Shown: positions 1 to 8,793, counted from the stretch's first letter. The stretch is DNA of 64,000 nt from Geodermatophilus marinus (GCF_003428645.1 NZ_QVQH01000014.1:1-64000), one strand, 5' to 3'. Numbers and translations: made by a program. The notes: generated by a model from the letters alone, not told the origin.

Positions 1-34
1 GGCGGATCTCCGCCCAGTCCTCCACTGCCAGCAC
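1..34 (-). CDS. istA: IS21 transposase IstA, first 11 codons (runs off window)
   Basis: A GTG start at 34 is preceded by a purine-rich ribosome site (GGGGAGGGACGAG). It opens a frame reading V-L-A-V-E-D-W-A-E-I-R to the window edge. This is the typical N-terminus of actinobacterial IS21 IstA proteins, just before their helix-turn-helix. The call rests on these few residues plus the IS21-type end next to it. Nothing can be said about whether the gene is intact. Confidence 0.6.
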   Translation of the reverse strand, partial: MLAVEDWAEIR

Positions 35-73
35 CTCGTCCCTCCCCGGCTCGGCTCGAGCCAGGGTCTCGGG

Positions 74-113
74 AGGGGGTCAACTTTCGACCGTCGCGAG
101 GGGGTCAGTTTTC
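74..113. repeat. IS21 subterminal repeats
   Basis: Two 15-bp copies lie at 74-88 (AGGGGGTCAACTTTC) and 99-113 (AGGGGGTCAGTTTTC). They are 13/15 identical and 25 bp apart. Such repeats are the transposase-binding sites at the ends of IS21-type elements. Confidence 0.65.
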
Positions 114-177
114 AGGCGTCGTCGACAACACGTTGGCCAGTGCAGCTGGGCTCGGGTTCCGCAGCAGCGGCCCACTA

Positions 178-2137
178 TAGTGACGCGAATTTGCGGGTTG
201 ACGTGCAGGTATGCCCGTTGCAGCGGTGACGGATCGTGTCACTAGGCGGTCGGGAACGCCCTGGTCAGCGGGTCAGTCGGGTTGCTGGCCGGGCGGGGTG
301 GCGGGGGTGAGCTGAAGGATCTTCTTCGGCGGGGCCACGTCCAGGGCGGCCAGCAGCCTCTTGGTAGCGGCGGTGGGCTCGCTGGTCTGGGTGAAGGTGC
401 CGGCCGGGCCGGTGAACAGCCCGACCTGCAGGTCGTGCAGGTCCTCGCGCACGGTCGCCCAGGTGCGCCCGGTGTGGGTCTCCACGATGCGCACCAGGAG
501 CAGGGCCAGCCAGCAGAGCAGGACGTGGGCGCGGATGCGGTGCTCGAGCCGGTGGTAGACCGGGCGCAGCTCGAGGTGGGTCTTGAGGTCTCGCCAGCCG
601 CGTTCGACGGAGACGAGCTGCTTGTAGCCCAGCGCGATGTCCTCGGCGGTCATGGTCGGGTCCGAGCAACGCAGCAGGTACTTGCCGTCCAGCTTGGCCT
701 CGGCGGCCACCTTGGCCTTGTCCACCCGGAGCAGCCCGCCGCTGGTGCGGCGCAGGTAGCGGGCCGGACCGGGCATCATGCTGATCCTTCCGGCCAGCTC
801 GGCGCGTCTGGTCGCCGACAGCCGGTCGGTGCCGGCGATCAGGTGCTCGAGTTTGCCGACCATCACCTCCCGCACCGCGGCGTCCCGGTCGGCGGCCTCG
901 GGGTTGAAGCAGACGACGAACCGCTCGTCGTCGCGGATCTTCACTTCTTTGACCTGCAGATTGTCCGCCACCTGCTGGTAGCGGCCGGGGCGGGCCAGCG
1001 CCGCTTGCGCGTCGGCGGAACCGGAGCGCAGCTTCTCGCCGAGGATGTAGCCGTGCCCGCCGGCGCGCAGGTCCCGGCGGTTGGCCGCCGAGGTGAACCC
1101 GCGGTTGCCGACCCACACGATCTTGGCCAGGGTCCACTCCCGCAGATCATCCTTGGCCTGGCGGATAAGCGCGGAGTCGGCTGTGTTGCCCGGCCAGGAC
1201 CAGACCCGCACCGGGATGCCGGTACGGGTGACGGCCATCCCGATCACGATCTGCGGCAGGTCACCGCGGAAGTCCTTGGACTTGCCCCAGGTGCGGAACC
1301 CGGCCCGCTGCCCCGCGTCCTCGTCCTCGTCCTCGTCCTCGGCGCGGCCTTCGCCCTCGGCGCCGGCATCCGCGGCGGGCTGGGGGTTGGGCCGGGGGTG
1401 GCCGCGCTCGTCGCGCAGCACGGGTTCGTCGGCGTCGTCGACCTCGAAGTAGGTGCTGGTGGTGTCGAACAGCAGCAGGTCGACCTCCAGGTCCAGCAGC
1501 GAAGCGACCGACCAGAACACCTCGCGCTCCAGCTGCGGCGCGGCCTCGATCAACCAGTCCATCGCCCGGTAGCACTCGTCCTCGCTGACCGTGCCGTGCT
1601 CGCCGTCGGTGAGCCCGGCGATGTGAGTGCGCCGGGTCAGCCACGCGGCGGTGGCCAGCTTGCTGCCCGGCTCGATCGCCCGGGCGGCGACCAGTCCGAA
1701 GATCACCCGCTCGGTCCGCTCGCCGCGGCGGGTGCTGGCCAGCAGCCGGGCCAGCAGCGTGTCCAGGCCGAGGGAGCGCCACACCCCGTCCAGCGCCCAC
1801 GTCGCGCCCAGCGGCCGGGCGGAGACGAACGCCAGCTCCGGCGCCGCCGCGGTCCCAGTCGCACGCAGCGCGGCCGCCGGGTCGAGCAGCCTGCTCAGCG
1901 AGGCGATCAGCCGCTCGATCGCGGCCCGGTCGACCTGGTCCTCGCGGCCGAAGGAGTGCAGCACCTGCATCTTCGCCGCCCCGGCCGCCGGGTCCCACCG
2001 GTTGTGCACCAGCTGCAGGTAGCGCACCGGCACGCCGGCCGAGTTTCGGCGGGTCGACGTACGCACGAACACGTCATCAGACGCTAGGGCCCATCGCCGC
2101 AGGCAGTCAACGTGTGAACAACCTGCCTCCGTCACTA
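178..2137 (-). mobile_element. IS1634-like insertion sequence, ends uncertain
   Basis: The element is defined by the transposase gene at 273-2072. Two sets of ends are possible. First, TAGTGACG at 178-185 is repeated inverted at 2130-2137, giving an element of about 1.96 kb. Second, the 10-bp direct repeat GTCACTAGGC at 238-247 and 2131-2140 could be a target duplication around a 1.88-kb element; relatives such as IS1549 and IS1634 are known for long, variable duplications. Neither set has long terminal inverted repeats, so the limits given are approximate. Confidence 0.35.
273..2072 (-). CDS. IS1634-family DDE transposase, possibly catalytically dead
   Basis: A protein of about 600 aa with the layout of IS1634-type (IS4-related) transposases. 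The first acidic site is in LLLFDTTSTYFE. The second-site strand reads IVWVGNRGFTSAANRR, and the C-terminal Y-K-Q-L-V-S-V-E-R-G-W-R-D-L-K segment carries the Glu of the YREK-like signature, followed by RPVYHRLEHRIRAH. At the second site relatives normally have Asp before R-G-F; here it is Asn, so transposase activity is doubtful. A run of alternating Glu/Asp at about 1312-1340 comes from a TCCTCG repeat on the plus strand. The GTG start at 2072 is chosen because homology begins with FVRTSTRRN; the open frame continues upstream to 2213. Confidence 0.75.
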   Translation of the reverse strand: MFVRTSTRRNSAGVPVRYLQLVHNRWDPAAGAAKMQVLHSFGREDQVDRAAIERLIASLSRLLDPAAALRATGTAAAPELAFVSARPLGATWALDGVWRSLGLDTLLARLLASTRRGERTERVIFGLVAARAIEPGSKLATAAWLTRRTHIAGLTDGEHGTVSEDECYRAMDWLIEAAPQLEREVFWSVASLLDLEVDLLLFDTTSTYFEVDDADEPVLRDERGHPRPNPQPAADAGAEGEGRAEDEDEDEDAGQRAGFRTWGKSKDFRGDLPQIVIGMAVTRTGIPVRVWSWPGNTADSALIRQAKDDLREWTLAKIVWVGNRGFTSAANRRDLRAGGHGYILGEKLRSGSADAQAALARPGRYQQVADNLQVKEVKIRDDERFVVCFNPEAADRDAAVREVMVGKLEHLIAGTDRLSATRRAELAGRISMMPGPARYLRRTSGGLLRVDKAKVAAEAKLDGKYLLRCSDPTMTAEDIALGYKQLVSVERGWRDLKTHLELRPVYHRLEHRIRAHVLLCWLALLLVRIVETHTGRTWATVREDLHDLQVGLFTGPAGTFTQTSEPTAATKRLLAALDVAPPKKILQLTPATPPGQQPD

Positions 2138-2374
2138 GGCCAGTCGGCACCCGCCGCCGACTGCCCGAACCCTGACCTGCACAGACGCCGATCCCCGTCA
2201 CCAGAAACAGCACTCAGCTGCGGAACGCGAGCTGGGTCGGGATCGGCTTTCAGGTGATCCCGGTCGCCGGCCGGCAGCAGGAGGGTCGTCGCAGGACGCC
2301 CCGCCGCCTCGGTCCCCGCCAGTCGCGGCGCCACCAGACGCGCCGACGGGCGGTGCCCAGCCTGGCCCGTGCTC
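2073..2374. other. Non-coding flank between IS element and gntR
   Basis: This 302-bp stretch holds the right end of the IS1634-like element (2130-2140) and then about 230 bp with no convincing gene. A 108-aa minus-strand open frame at 2107-2433 overlaps the end of gntR and has no recognisable content. I see no strong hairpin or promoter. Confidence 0.4.
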
Positions 2375-3055
2375 TCAACGCTGGCCGGCAGGCGTGTCCG
2401 GTGTGGGACACGTGCCGAGCTGGGCGCCGGCAAGCAGGTGCTGTCGGTGCTGCTCCGCCGCTTCGATCAGTCGCTGCTCGTCACCGGCGAGGAAGGCATC
2501 CAGCATGACGTGGTGCTCGACCTGCAGGATCTCCTGGCCGCCCCGGTCCAGCAGGTTTGCCGCCCGATAGCTCTCGGTCGCTTCCCACAGGCCCGCGAGC
2601 AGGCGGAGCAGTCGCGGCATGCGGCAGGGGGCGAGAAGAGCCTCGTGGAAACGACGGCCGCTGTCGCTGAAGGCGTTGACCTGACCGTGGTCGAGCGCTT
2701 CCTCAGCTGCTCGGCACGCTTCTCGAGCTGCGGCACGGTCGGCGTCCGTGGTCTTCTTCAGCGCCCGACGCAGGGCCTCGTCCTCCAGCATGGCGCGGAT
2801 GAAGTAGATCTCCTCGAGCTCCTCGGCGGTGAGGCTGGGGACGGTGAACCCCACGTGCGGCCGGTGCGTCACCAGGCCTTCCCCCTCGAGGATCATGAGC
2901 GCCTCGCGGACCGGGATCCGGCTGACCCCCAGCGCTCCTGCCACGGCATCGACCCGGATCACGGTCCCCGGACGCAGCTCCCCGTCATGGATCCGGCGCC
3001 GCAGCTCCTGGAGGACCGCTTCCTGCATGGTCTGCGGTCGGAACGTGGTAACCAC
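2375..3055 (-). CDS. GntR-family regulator, FCD (FadR-like) subfamily
   Basis: 226 aa. The N-terminal winged helix-turn-helix covers about residues 10-75 (VDAVAGALGVSRIPVREAL, then LEGEGLVTHRPHVGFTVPS). The alpha-helical FCD effector domain covers about 80-210 and has the Asp/Arg and His residues typical of metal-containing FCD folds (FIRAMLEDEALRR, RRFHEALL, EHHVMLDAF). GTG start at 3055, preceded by GAGGTGGCAG. It is the last gene of the glyoxylate operon (hyi, glxR, gcl, glxK, GGCT-like, gntR). Regulators of this class commonly sense small carboxylates, so glyoxylate, allantoate or a related ureide is the likely effector (inference). Its probable target is the hyi-allantoinase divergent promoter. 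Confidence 0.85.
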   Translation of the reverse strand: MVTTFRPQTMQEAVLQELRRRIHDGELRPGTVIRVDAVAGALGVSRIPVREALMILEGEGLVTHRPHVGFTVPSLTAEELEEIYFIRAMLEDEALRRALKKTTDADRAAAREACRAAEEALDHGQVNAFSDSGRRFHEALLAPCRMPRLLRLLAGLWEATESYRAANLLDRGGQEILQVEHHVMLDAFLAGDEQRLIEAAEQHRQHLLAGAQLGTCPTPDTPAGQR

Positions 3056-3109
3056 CTGCCACCTCGCTCTGCTGGCGTTCGTGGCAGGTAGTGTGCCCTC
3101 CCCGGTCCG

Positions 3110-3544
3110 TTATTGCTGCACTCGGCTCGCTTGATAGGCGCGCCAGCCGCCGCGGTCGGAGATGTCGACGAGGCCGGGGCCCCTGGCATGGACCTCGGGG
3201 CGGAGCTGGACGGCGAGGCTCGCAGACCCGTCGGCGGGTTCGACCACGGCCAGTTCGAGCTCCAGCGGCTCCACCGGCATGAACTCGTCGCGGACAGCCT
3301 CCAGCGGCAGCGCGTACAAATCCCCGGGTACCGAGATCCCACCCTCGGTGACCGGCCACAGAGCCGGGAAACCGGCCTCGCCCGCGTAGACGCGGTAGCG
3401 CGGAGCGGTCTGCACCTCGCCGAGGAAGGTGTAGTGCGCGATGCTGGGGTGCACCCGACCCCCACGCATGCCCTCGCCGTTGAGGAAGAGGGGGATGGTG
3501 AGGCTCCCCTCGGACCGAGCTGGTGCGGTCACGTGATCATTCAT
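3110..3544 (-). CDS. Gamma-glutamylcyclotransferase / allophanate hydrolase C-domain-like protein
   Basis: 144 aa. The N-terminal part (IPLFLNGEGMRGGRVHPSIA, then YTFLGEVQTAPRYRVYAGEAGFPAL) resembles the C-terminal domain of allophanate hydrolase (AtzF), which has a gamma-glutamylcyclotransferase-like fold. The amidase part of AtzF is absent, so this is a stand-alone domain. It starts inside the end of glxK (8-bp overlap), which indicates translational coupling. The setting suggests a role with allophanate, urea or a ureide intermediate; that is inference. Substrate and catalytic residues are not established from sequence alone. Confidence 0.6.
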   Translation of the reverse strand: MNDHVTAPARSEGSLTIPLFLNGEGMRGGRVHPSIAHYTFLGEVQTAPRYRVYAGEAGFPALWPVTEGGISVPGDLYALPLEAVRDEFMPVEPLELELAVVEPADGSASLAVQLRPEVHARGPGLVDISDRGGWRAYQASRVQQ

Positions 3545-4670
3545 TGTCGTCGTCGGTTGCCCAGTCGGCGGCGACTCGTGCGGCCAGCCGCTCCAGGAGG
3601 GCCCCCGCCTCGCTCATGCACCGTGCGGGATCGGGTTCGATGTCGGTCAGCGCGTACGCGGCGCGGATCCCGGTGGGCGCCAGGTCGGCGGGAGCCAGCA
3701 GCGAGCGGCCGGCGACGGCGACGACCGGCACGCCCGCCCTGCGGGCGGCGGCGGCGACGCCGGCGGGCGCCTTGCCGTGCAGGGTCTGTTCGTCCAGCGA
3801 GCCCTCGCCAGTGATCACGAGGCCGGCACCGGGCAGCGCGGCACGGAAGTCGACGAGGTCGAGGACGAGGTCGATCCCCGGTCGCAGCGTCGCGCCGAGC
3901 ACGGCCAGCGCCGCGAACCCCACGCCCCCGGCCGCGCCGGCGCCCGGGCGGTCCGCCGCGTCGACGTCGGTCGCCACCCGCACGGCCTCTGCCCACCGTG
4001 CCAGTGCGGCGTCCAACTCTGCGACGTCGTCGGGTGAGGCGCCCTTCTGCGGTCCGTAGACGGCCGCCGCGCCGTGCGACCCCAGCAGCGGGTTGTCGAC
4101 GTCGCAGGCGACGACGACCTCCGCATCCCGCAGGGCCGGGTGGAGACCGGAGAGGTCCAGCACCTCAACGGCGGCGAGAGCGGCACCACCCCGCCCGACC
4201 TCGCGGTCCTCGGCGTCCAGCAGGCGGCCGCCCAGCGCCTGGACCAGCCCCGCGCCGCCGTCGGTGGTCGCGCTGCCCCCGATGCCGAGCACGATGCGTC
4301 GGCATCCCGCGTCGAGTGCGGTACGGACGACCTCGCCGGTGCCGTAGCTCGACGCAGTGCGGGCGGCGAGCTGTCCGCCGGGGAGCCGGCGCAGCCCCGA
4401 CACGTCGGCCATCTCGACGACGGCGTTGCCGTCCCGCTCGGCGTAGGCGGTCGCCACCGGTTCGCCGGTGGGCCCCTGGGCGGACACCGGCACCCGCCGG
4501 TAGCCGGCGGAGACCGCCGCGTCGAGCGTTCCGTCGCCTCCGTCGGCAACCGGCACCTGGACGACCTCGGTGCCAGGGGCGGCGTGCACCAGCCCGGCGG
4601 TCAGGTGGGCGGCGACCTGCGGCGCGGACAGGGAGCCCTTGAACTTGTCCGGCGCTACCACGACGCGCAT
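3537..4670 (-). CDS. glxK: Glycerate kinase
   Basis: 377 aa, GarK/GlxK family. It phosphorylates glycerate made by GlxR and so feeds glyoxylate carbon into glycolysis. Family signatures are the N-terminal VVVAPDKFKGSLSA, the Gly-rich GIGGSATTDGGAGL, and ITGEGSLDEQTLHGKAP near the C-terminus. The ATG at 4670 is chosen because it is the first residue of the conserved VVVAPDKFKG strand; the open frame upstream has no family similarity and overlaps gcl. It lies 88 bp downstream of gcl behind a hairpin, and its stop overlaps the start of the next gene. Confidence 0.92.
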   Translation of the reverse strand: MRVVVAPDKFKGSLSAPQVAAHLTAGLVHAAPGTEVVQVPVADGGDGTLDAAVSAGYRRVPVSAQGPTGEPVATAYAERDGNAVVEMADVSGLRRLPGGQLAARTASSYGTGEVVRTALDAGCRRIVLGIGGSATTDGGAGLVQALGGRLLDAEDREVGRGGAALAAVEVLDLSGLHPALRDAEVVVACDVDNPLLGSHGAAAVYGPQKGASPDDVAELDAALARWAEAVRVATDVDAADRPGAGAAGGVGFAALAVLGATLRPGIDLVLDLVDFRAALPGAGLVITGEGSLDEQTLHGKAPAGVAAAARRAGVPVVAVAGRSLLAPADLAPTGIRAAYALTDIEPDPARCMSEAGALLERLAARVAADWATDDDNE

Positions 4671-4702
4671 GCGCCCTCCCTCGGTCTGGTGACGGACTGG
4701 AC

Positions 4703-4754
4703 GGCCCCGCTGCAGGGCCCGTCGCGAGCCTGCGAGCGGCGGGGCAGCGGGGCC
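4703..4754 (-). terminator. Intercistronic hairpin between gcl and glxK
   Basis: Perfect 11-bp inverted repeat: GGCCCCGCTGC at 4703-4713 and its complement at 4744-4754, with a smaller TCGC/GCGA pairing inside the 30-nt loop. There is no U-tract. It sits just after the gcl stop (minus strand) and could attenuate glxK or stabilise the gcl message. Confidence 0.45.
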
Positions 4755-4758
4755 CTCC

Positions 4759-6558
4759 TCAGTCGAGCAGCTGCATGTTGTCGAGGTTGAGCGCGGAGAT
4801 GGCGGTGGGGGCGTGCTCACCCTTGCTGGCTAGCTCCTCGAACTCCACGACGTTGTCCAGCTCCGTGCCCATCGAGATGTTGGTGACGCGCTCGAGGATG
4901 ATCTCCACGACCACCGGCACGCGGTGCTCGACGAGCAGCTTCTTGGCCTCCTCCAGCGCAGGGCCGATCTGGTCGGGCTCGTGCACCCGGAGCGCCTTGC
5001 AGCCCAGCCCTTCGGCGACCTTGACGTGGTCCACGCCGTAGCCGCCGAGCTCGGGGGAGTTGACGTTGTCGAAGGCCAGCTGCACGGCGTAGTCCATGTC
5101 GAACGCCCGCTGCGCCTGCCGGATCAGCCCCAGGTAGGAGTTGTTCACCAGCACCTGGATGTAGGGCAGGTTGAACTGCGCCCCCACGGCCAGCTCCTCG
5201 ATCAGGAACTGGAGGTCGTAGTCGCCGGACAGCGCCACGACCGTGGCCTCTGGATCGGCGACGCAGACGCCGAGGGCCGCGGGCACGGTCCAGCCCAGGG
5301 GCCCGGCCTGACCGGCGTTGATCCAGTGGCGGGGCCGGTAGACGTGGAGGAACTGACCGCCGGCGATCTGGGAGAGGCCGATGGTGCTGACGTAGCGGGT
5401 GTCCTTCCCGAATGCTTTGTTCATCTCCTCGTAGACCCGCTGTGGCTTGATCGGGACGTCGTCGAAGTGCGTGCGGCGCAGCAGGGTCCGCTTGCGCTCG
5501 CCGCACTCCTCGACCCAGCGATGCCGGTCCGGGAGCCGGCCGGCTGCCTTGCGCTCGCGCGCCACCCCGACGAAGAGCTGCAGCGCCGCTCCTGCGTCGG
5601 AGACGATCCCGAGGTCGGGCGTGAACACCCGCCCGATCTGGGTGGGCTCGACGTCGACGTGGACGAACGTGCGCCCACGGGTGTAGGTCTCCAGCCCGCC
5701 GGTGTGCCGGTTCGCCCACCGGTTGCCGATGCCGAGCACGACGTCGGAGGCCAGGAGGTTCTCGTTGCCGTAGCGCTGCGATGTCTGCAGTCCCGCCATG
5801 CCGGCCATCAGCCGGTGGTCGTCGGGGATGGCGCCCCAGCCCATCAGCGTCGGGATGACCGGGACGTCGACCAGTTCGGCGAACTCGACCAACAGGTCGG
5901 CGGCGTCGGCGTTGATGATGCCCCCGCCGGCGACGATCACCGGCCGCTCGGCGCCGGCCAGCATGTCGAGGGCTTTCTCGATCTGGGCGCGGGTGGCCTG
6001 CGGCCTGTAGACCGGCAGGGGCTCGTAGGCGTCGATGTCGAACTCGATCTCGGCCATCTGCACGTCGAAGGGCAGGTCGATCAGCACCGGACCGGGCCGA
6101 CCGGAGCGCATCAGGTGGAAGGCCTGTTGGAAGGCCCGTGGGACCTGCGCCGGCTCCAGCACGGTCATCGCCATCTTGGTGACCGGGGCGGCGATCGCGG
6201 CGATGTCGACGGCCTGGAAATCCTCCTTGTGCAACCGCGCCGTCGGTGCCTGCCCGGTGATGCACAGGATCGGGATCGAGTCGCCCGACGCCGAGTACAG
6301 CCCGGTGATCATGTCCGTGCCGGCCGGCCCGGAGGTGCCGATGCAGACCCCGATGTTGCCGGCCTTGGCCCGTGTGTAGCCCTCCGCCATGTGAGAGGCG
6401 CCCTCGACGTGTCGGGCGAGCACGTGGGAGATGGTGCCGTTCTCGCGGAGTGCGGCGTAGAGCGGGTTGATCGCCGCTCCGGGCACGCCGAAGGCGTGCG
6501 TCACGCCTTCCCGCTCGAGGATCTGCACCGCGGCCGAGATGGCCCTCATGCGAGGCAT
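4759..6558 (-). CDS. gcl: Glyoxylate carboligase
   Basis: 599 aa ThDP- and FAD-dependent enzyme that joins two glyoxylate molecules to tartronate semialdehyde plus CO2. It is near-colinear with E. coli Gcl: [16 protein letters not shown] at the cofactor site, [18 protein letters not shown], and the C-terminal ThDP-binding stretch [17 protein letters not shown] ending in VNN. Residue 51 is Val where almost all related ThDP enzymes have the activating Glu; this is the hallmark of true glyoxylate carboligase. Start at 6558 with AGGAG eleven bases upstream. It lies between glxR and glxK, its pathway neighbours. Confidence 0.97.
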   Translation of the reverse strand: MPRMRAISAAVQILEREGVTHAFGVPGAAINPLYAALRENGTISHVLARHVEGASHMAEGYTRAKAGNIGVCIGTSGPAGTDMITGLYSASGDSIPILCITGQAPTARLHKEDFQAVDIAAIAAPVTKMAMTVLEPAQVPRAFQQAFHLMRSGRPGPVLIDLPFDVQMAEIEFDIDAYEPLPVYRPQATRAQIEKALDMLAGAERPVIVAGGGIINADAADLLVEFAELVDVPVIPTLMGWGAIPDDHRLMAGMAGLQTSQRYGNENLLASDVVLGIGNRWANRHTGGLETYTRGRTFVHVDVEPTQIGRVFTPDLGIVSDAGAALQLFVGVARERKAAGRLPDRHRWVEECGERKRTLLRRTHFDDVPIKPQRVYEEMNKAFGKDTRYVSTIGLSQIAGGQFLHVYRPRHWINAGQAGPLGWTVPAALGVCVADPEATVVALSGDYDLQFLIEELAVGAQFNLPYIQVLVNNSYLGLIRQAQRAFDMDYAVQLAFDNVNSPELGGYGVDHVKVAEGLGCKALRVHEPDQIGPALEEAKKLLVEHRVPVVVEIILERVTNISMGTELDNVVEFEELASKGEHAPTAISALNLDNMQLLD

Positions 6559-6616
6559 GTGTCTCCTGTCTCCGGGTCCGATCGCCGGACCCGCGTCTGC
6601 TGAGGGATGCTGGTGG

Positions 6617-7495
6617 TCAGTGGCGGCCGGAGAGCTGCTCGACGAGCTTGAGCAGCGCTGAGTGGTCGAGGGTGCCGTCGCCCTGGGCCTTCAAGCTGGC
6701 GACGAGCTGGGCGACGACCGCCCCGAGCGGGATGACCACTCCTGCCTCGCGGGCAGCGGAGGTGACGATGCCCAGGTCCTTGTGGTGCAGCTCGATGCGG
6801 AAGCCGGGCTTGAAGTCGCGGCGCAGCATCGCCGCGGCCTTGCGGTCGAGGATCGCGTTGCCGGCCAAGCCGCCGGCGAGCACCTTGACCGCAGCCTCGG
6901 TGTCGACGCCGTAGGCCTCGAGGAAGACGATGGCCTCGGCGACGAGCTCGATGGTGCCCGCGACGATCAGCTGGTTGGCCGCCTTGACCGTCTGGCCGGA
7001 GCCGGCCGGACCCACGTGCACCACCGTCTTGCCGACCGCCTCGAGGACGGGCCGACCGTCGGCGAAGTCCTCCGGGCTCCCGCCGACCATGATCGAGAGC
7101 GTGCCGTCGATCGCGCCCTGCTCCCCGCCGCTCACCGGGGCGTCGAGGACGCGCACGCCGCGCTCCCGGCCCGCGTCGGCCACCTTCTTCGCCACGTCGG
7201 GGCGGATGGAACTCATGTCGACGTGCAGGGTCCCCGGCTTGACCAGCCCGTAGAACCCGTCCTCGCCGATGGTGACCGCCTCGACGTCCGGCGAGTCGGG
7301 GACCATCGTGACGACGACGTCGGCGTCGCGCACCGCCTCCGCGAGGCTGCCGGCTGCGCGCCCGCCCTGCTGGGCAAGCCGCTGGACCGGCTCGGGGCTG
7401 CGGTTGTGGCCGATGACGTCGAAGCCGGCCTTGACCAGGTTGCCGGCCATCGGGGCACCCATGATGCCCAAGCCGATGAAGGCGACCGTTGTCAT
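6617..7495 (-). CDS. glxR: Tartronate semialdehyde reductase (2-hydroxy-3-oxopropionate reductase)
   Basis: 292 aa, beta-hydroxyacid dehydrogenase family. It reduces the Gcl product to D-glycerate with NAD(P)H. The N-terminal Rossmann signature [15 protein letters not shown] is at residues 6-20, the substrate-binding [19 protein letters not shown] at about 118-136, and the catalytic Lys is K171 in [19 protein letters not shown] lies upstream of the ATG at 7495. It sits between hyi and gcl in the same operon. Confidence 0.95.
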   Translation of the reverse strand: MTTVAFIGLGIMGAPMAGNLVKAGFDVIGHNRSPEPVQRLAQQGGRAAGSLAEAVRDADVVVTMVPDSPDVEAVTIGEDGFYGLVKPGTLHVDMSSIRPDVAKKVADAGRERGVRVLDAPVSGGEQGAIDGTLSIMVGGSPEDFADGRPVLEAVGKTVVHVGPAGSGQTVKAANQLIVAGTIELVAEAIVFLEAYGVDTEAAVKVLAGGLAGNAILDRKAAAMLRRDFKPGFRIELHHKDLGIVTSAAREAGVVIPLGAVVAQLVASLKAQGDGTLDHSALLKLVEQLSGRH

Positions 7496-7546
7496 AGGAA
7501 CACTTCCTCCGTGTCGGGGCGGTGAGCGGTCGTGGGGTGGTGAGGT

Positions 7547-8362
7547 TCAGGCGGCGGAGCGGTGCAGCCAGCTGAAGCTGTCGGCGGAGGCGCCGCTGGG
7601 CTTGTACTCGAGCCCGACCCAGCCGTCGTAACCGGCGGCCGCCAGCTGGTCGAGGTAGCGGTGCAGGTCCAGTTCGCCGGTGCCGGGTTCGTTCCGGCCG
7701 GGGGCGTCGGCGATCTGCACGTGCGCGACCCGCCGGCCGTAGGTCTCGATGGCCCGGTCGAGGTCGTCACCGTTGACCGCCAGGTGGTACAGGTCGCACA
7801 GGAGGCCCAGGTTCGTCGCCCCGGTCTCCTGGGCGACGCGGTCGATCACCCCGATGGCGTCGGTCGCGGTGCGCAAGGGGTACCGAGGTGCGCCGCTGAC
7901 CGGTTCGACCAGCACCGTGCCCCCGATACGGCTCGCGGCCCGGCCGGCCAGGGCCAGGTTCTCCACTGCCAGCGCGTCCTGTTCCTCCTGCGGGGCGTCG
8001 TCGACCCGGTTGCCGTAGAGCGCGTTGAAGGCGCGGCAGCCGAGCTGCTCACCGATCCCGACGGTGACGTCGATGTTGTCCCGGAACTCCTGGGAACGCG
8101 CCGGCCAGGACACCAGCCCTCTGTCGCCCGCGGGCATGTCCCCGGCGAAGAAGTTCAGCCCGGCCAGGTGCACACCTGCGTCCCGGACGGCCCCGACGAA
8201 GGCGTCGACGTCGGCGTCGGAGGGAACGGCGACAGGGAAGGGCCACCAGAACTCGACGGCATCGAAGCCGGCCTCCCTCGCGGCCGCCGGGCGCTCCAGC
8301 AGGGACAGCTCGGTGAACAGGATGGAGCAGTTGACCTCGTACCGGCGATTGCGAGCGACCAT
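7547..8362 (-). CDS. hyi: Hydroxypyruvate isomerase
   Basis: About 271 aa TIM-barrel protein of the xylose-isomerase-like family. Hyi interconverts hydroxypyruvate and tartronate semialdehyde in glyoxylate metabolism. Visible family segments are NCSILFTELSLLERPAAA, FDAVEFWWPF, and the metal-site strands VLVEPVSG (Glu), CDLYHLAVNGDD, HVQIADAPGRNEPGTGELD and GLEYKP (Glu). Start is either GTG 8365 or ATG 8362; ATG is preferred because GGAA lies six bases upstream. It is the first gene of the minus-strand operon and reads away from the allantoinase promoter. Confidence 0.9.
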   Translation of the reverse strand: MVARNRRYEVNCSILFTELSLLERPAAAREAGFDAVEFWWPFPVAVPSDADVDAFVGAVRDAGVHLAGLNFFAGDMPAGDRGLVSWPARSQEFRDNIDVTVGIGEQLGCRAFNALYGNRVDDAPQEEQDALAVENLALAGRAASRIGGTVLVEPVSGAPRYPLRTATDAIGVIDRVAQETGATNLGLLCDLYHLAVNGDDLDRAIETYGRRVAHVQIADAPGRNEPGTGELDLHRYLDQLAAAGYDGWVGLEYKPSGASADSFSWLHRSAA

Positions 8363-8365
8363 CAC

Positions 8366-8793
8366 GTCTTCCGTGGGTTTGATCGGTTCGTCAGCGAGTG
8401 CACGACCGACTCATGAGTACAGAAATGGCACCAGGAGTCGGGTCGCCGGGGGGCGGATTCGTGCGGCTGAATTGCTGTCCAGGACCGTAAGTCCCGCTGA
8501 CAGGCGCGGTCAAGCGGGGAATCCGCACCGATCCCGATCCCGGGGAAGATATATCGAATACCCCTCCGGGAGGAGCGGCCCCCATTCTTCGACCCGAAGA
8601 GTATTTGGTATATCCGTGGACCGCGTGTTGACCCGGTCACATTGACACTCCTAGCGTCCTTCGCCAACGGACGGGCGACTCGACCCGCCCGGCGGGACTG
8701 TGGCACGGCCCCGCGTCATCGAGCCCCCGCCATGTGTCGCTTGCCCCGCGAGCGCCCCTCGGACCATCCACTTCTCATGCAGCAGGAGGCGTC
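8366..8793. promoter_or_regulatory. Divergent promoter region hyi / allantoinase
   Basis: 428 bp with no supported gene between the hyi and allantoinase starts. Besides the paired half-sites it holds a possible plus-strand promoter: TTGACC at 8628-8633 and TAGCGT at 8652-8657, 18 bp apart, just right of the second half-site. A second TTGACA is at 8642-8647. The leader from there to the GTG at 8794 is over 100 nt and shows no riboswitch that I recognise. Confidence 0.4.
8548..8614. promoter_or_regulatory. Paired A/T-rich inverted half-sites, candidate GntR/FCD operator
   Basis: GATATATCGAATAC at 8548-8561 matches the reverse complement of GTATTTGGTATATC at 8601-8614 at 11 of 14 positions. Each half also contains a small palindrome (GATATATC; GGTATATCC), the usual form of GntR/FCD operators. 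They stand out as A/T islands in very GC-rich DNA and lie exactly between the divergent hyi and allantoinase operons. The linked gntR gene is the obvious candidate binder (inference). Confidence 0.5.

Larger units (their letters stand above)
1..130 (-). mobile_element. End of an IS21-family insertion sequence (partial)
   Basis: Read on the minus strand, this end begins with TGTTGTCGACGACGCC at 130. It then carries two spaced terminal repeats and the start of istA, which runs off the window edge. TG-type ends followed by several repeated subterminal sites are the established architecture of IS21-family elements. Only one end is visible, so size, completeness and target duplication cannot be judged. 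It lies less than 150 bp from the IS1634-like gene, so this flank has taken more than one insertion. Confidence 0.65.

Noticed and set aside
1312-1340. TCCTCG tandem repeat as a regulatory microsatellite
   Set aside because: It is inside the transposase frame and simply encodes an alternating Glu/Asp stretch; no sign of phase variation.
238-2140. 10-bp direct repeat GTCACTAGGC as a certain target-site duplication
   Set aside because: It fits the long duplications known for IS1634 relatives, but no terminal inverted repeats abut it and an alternative pair of ends exists, so it is mentioned only as one option.
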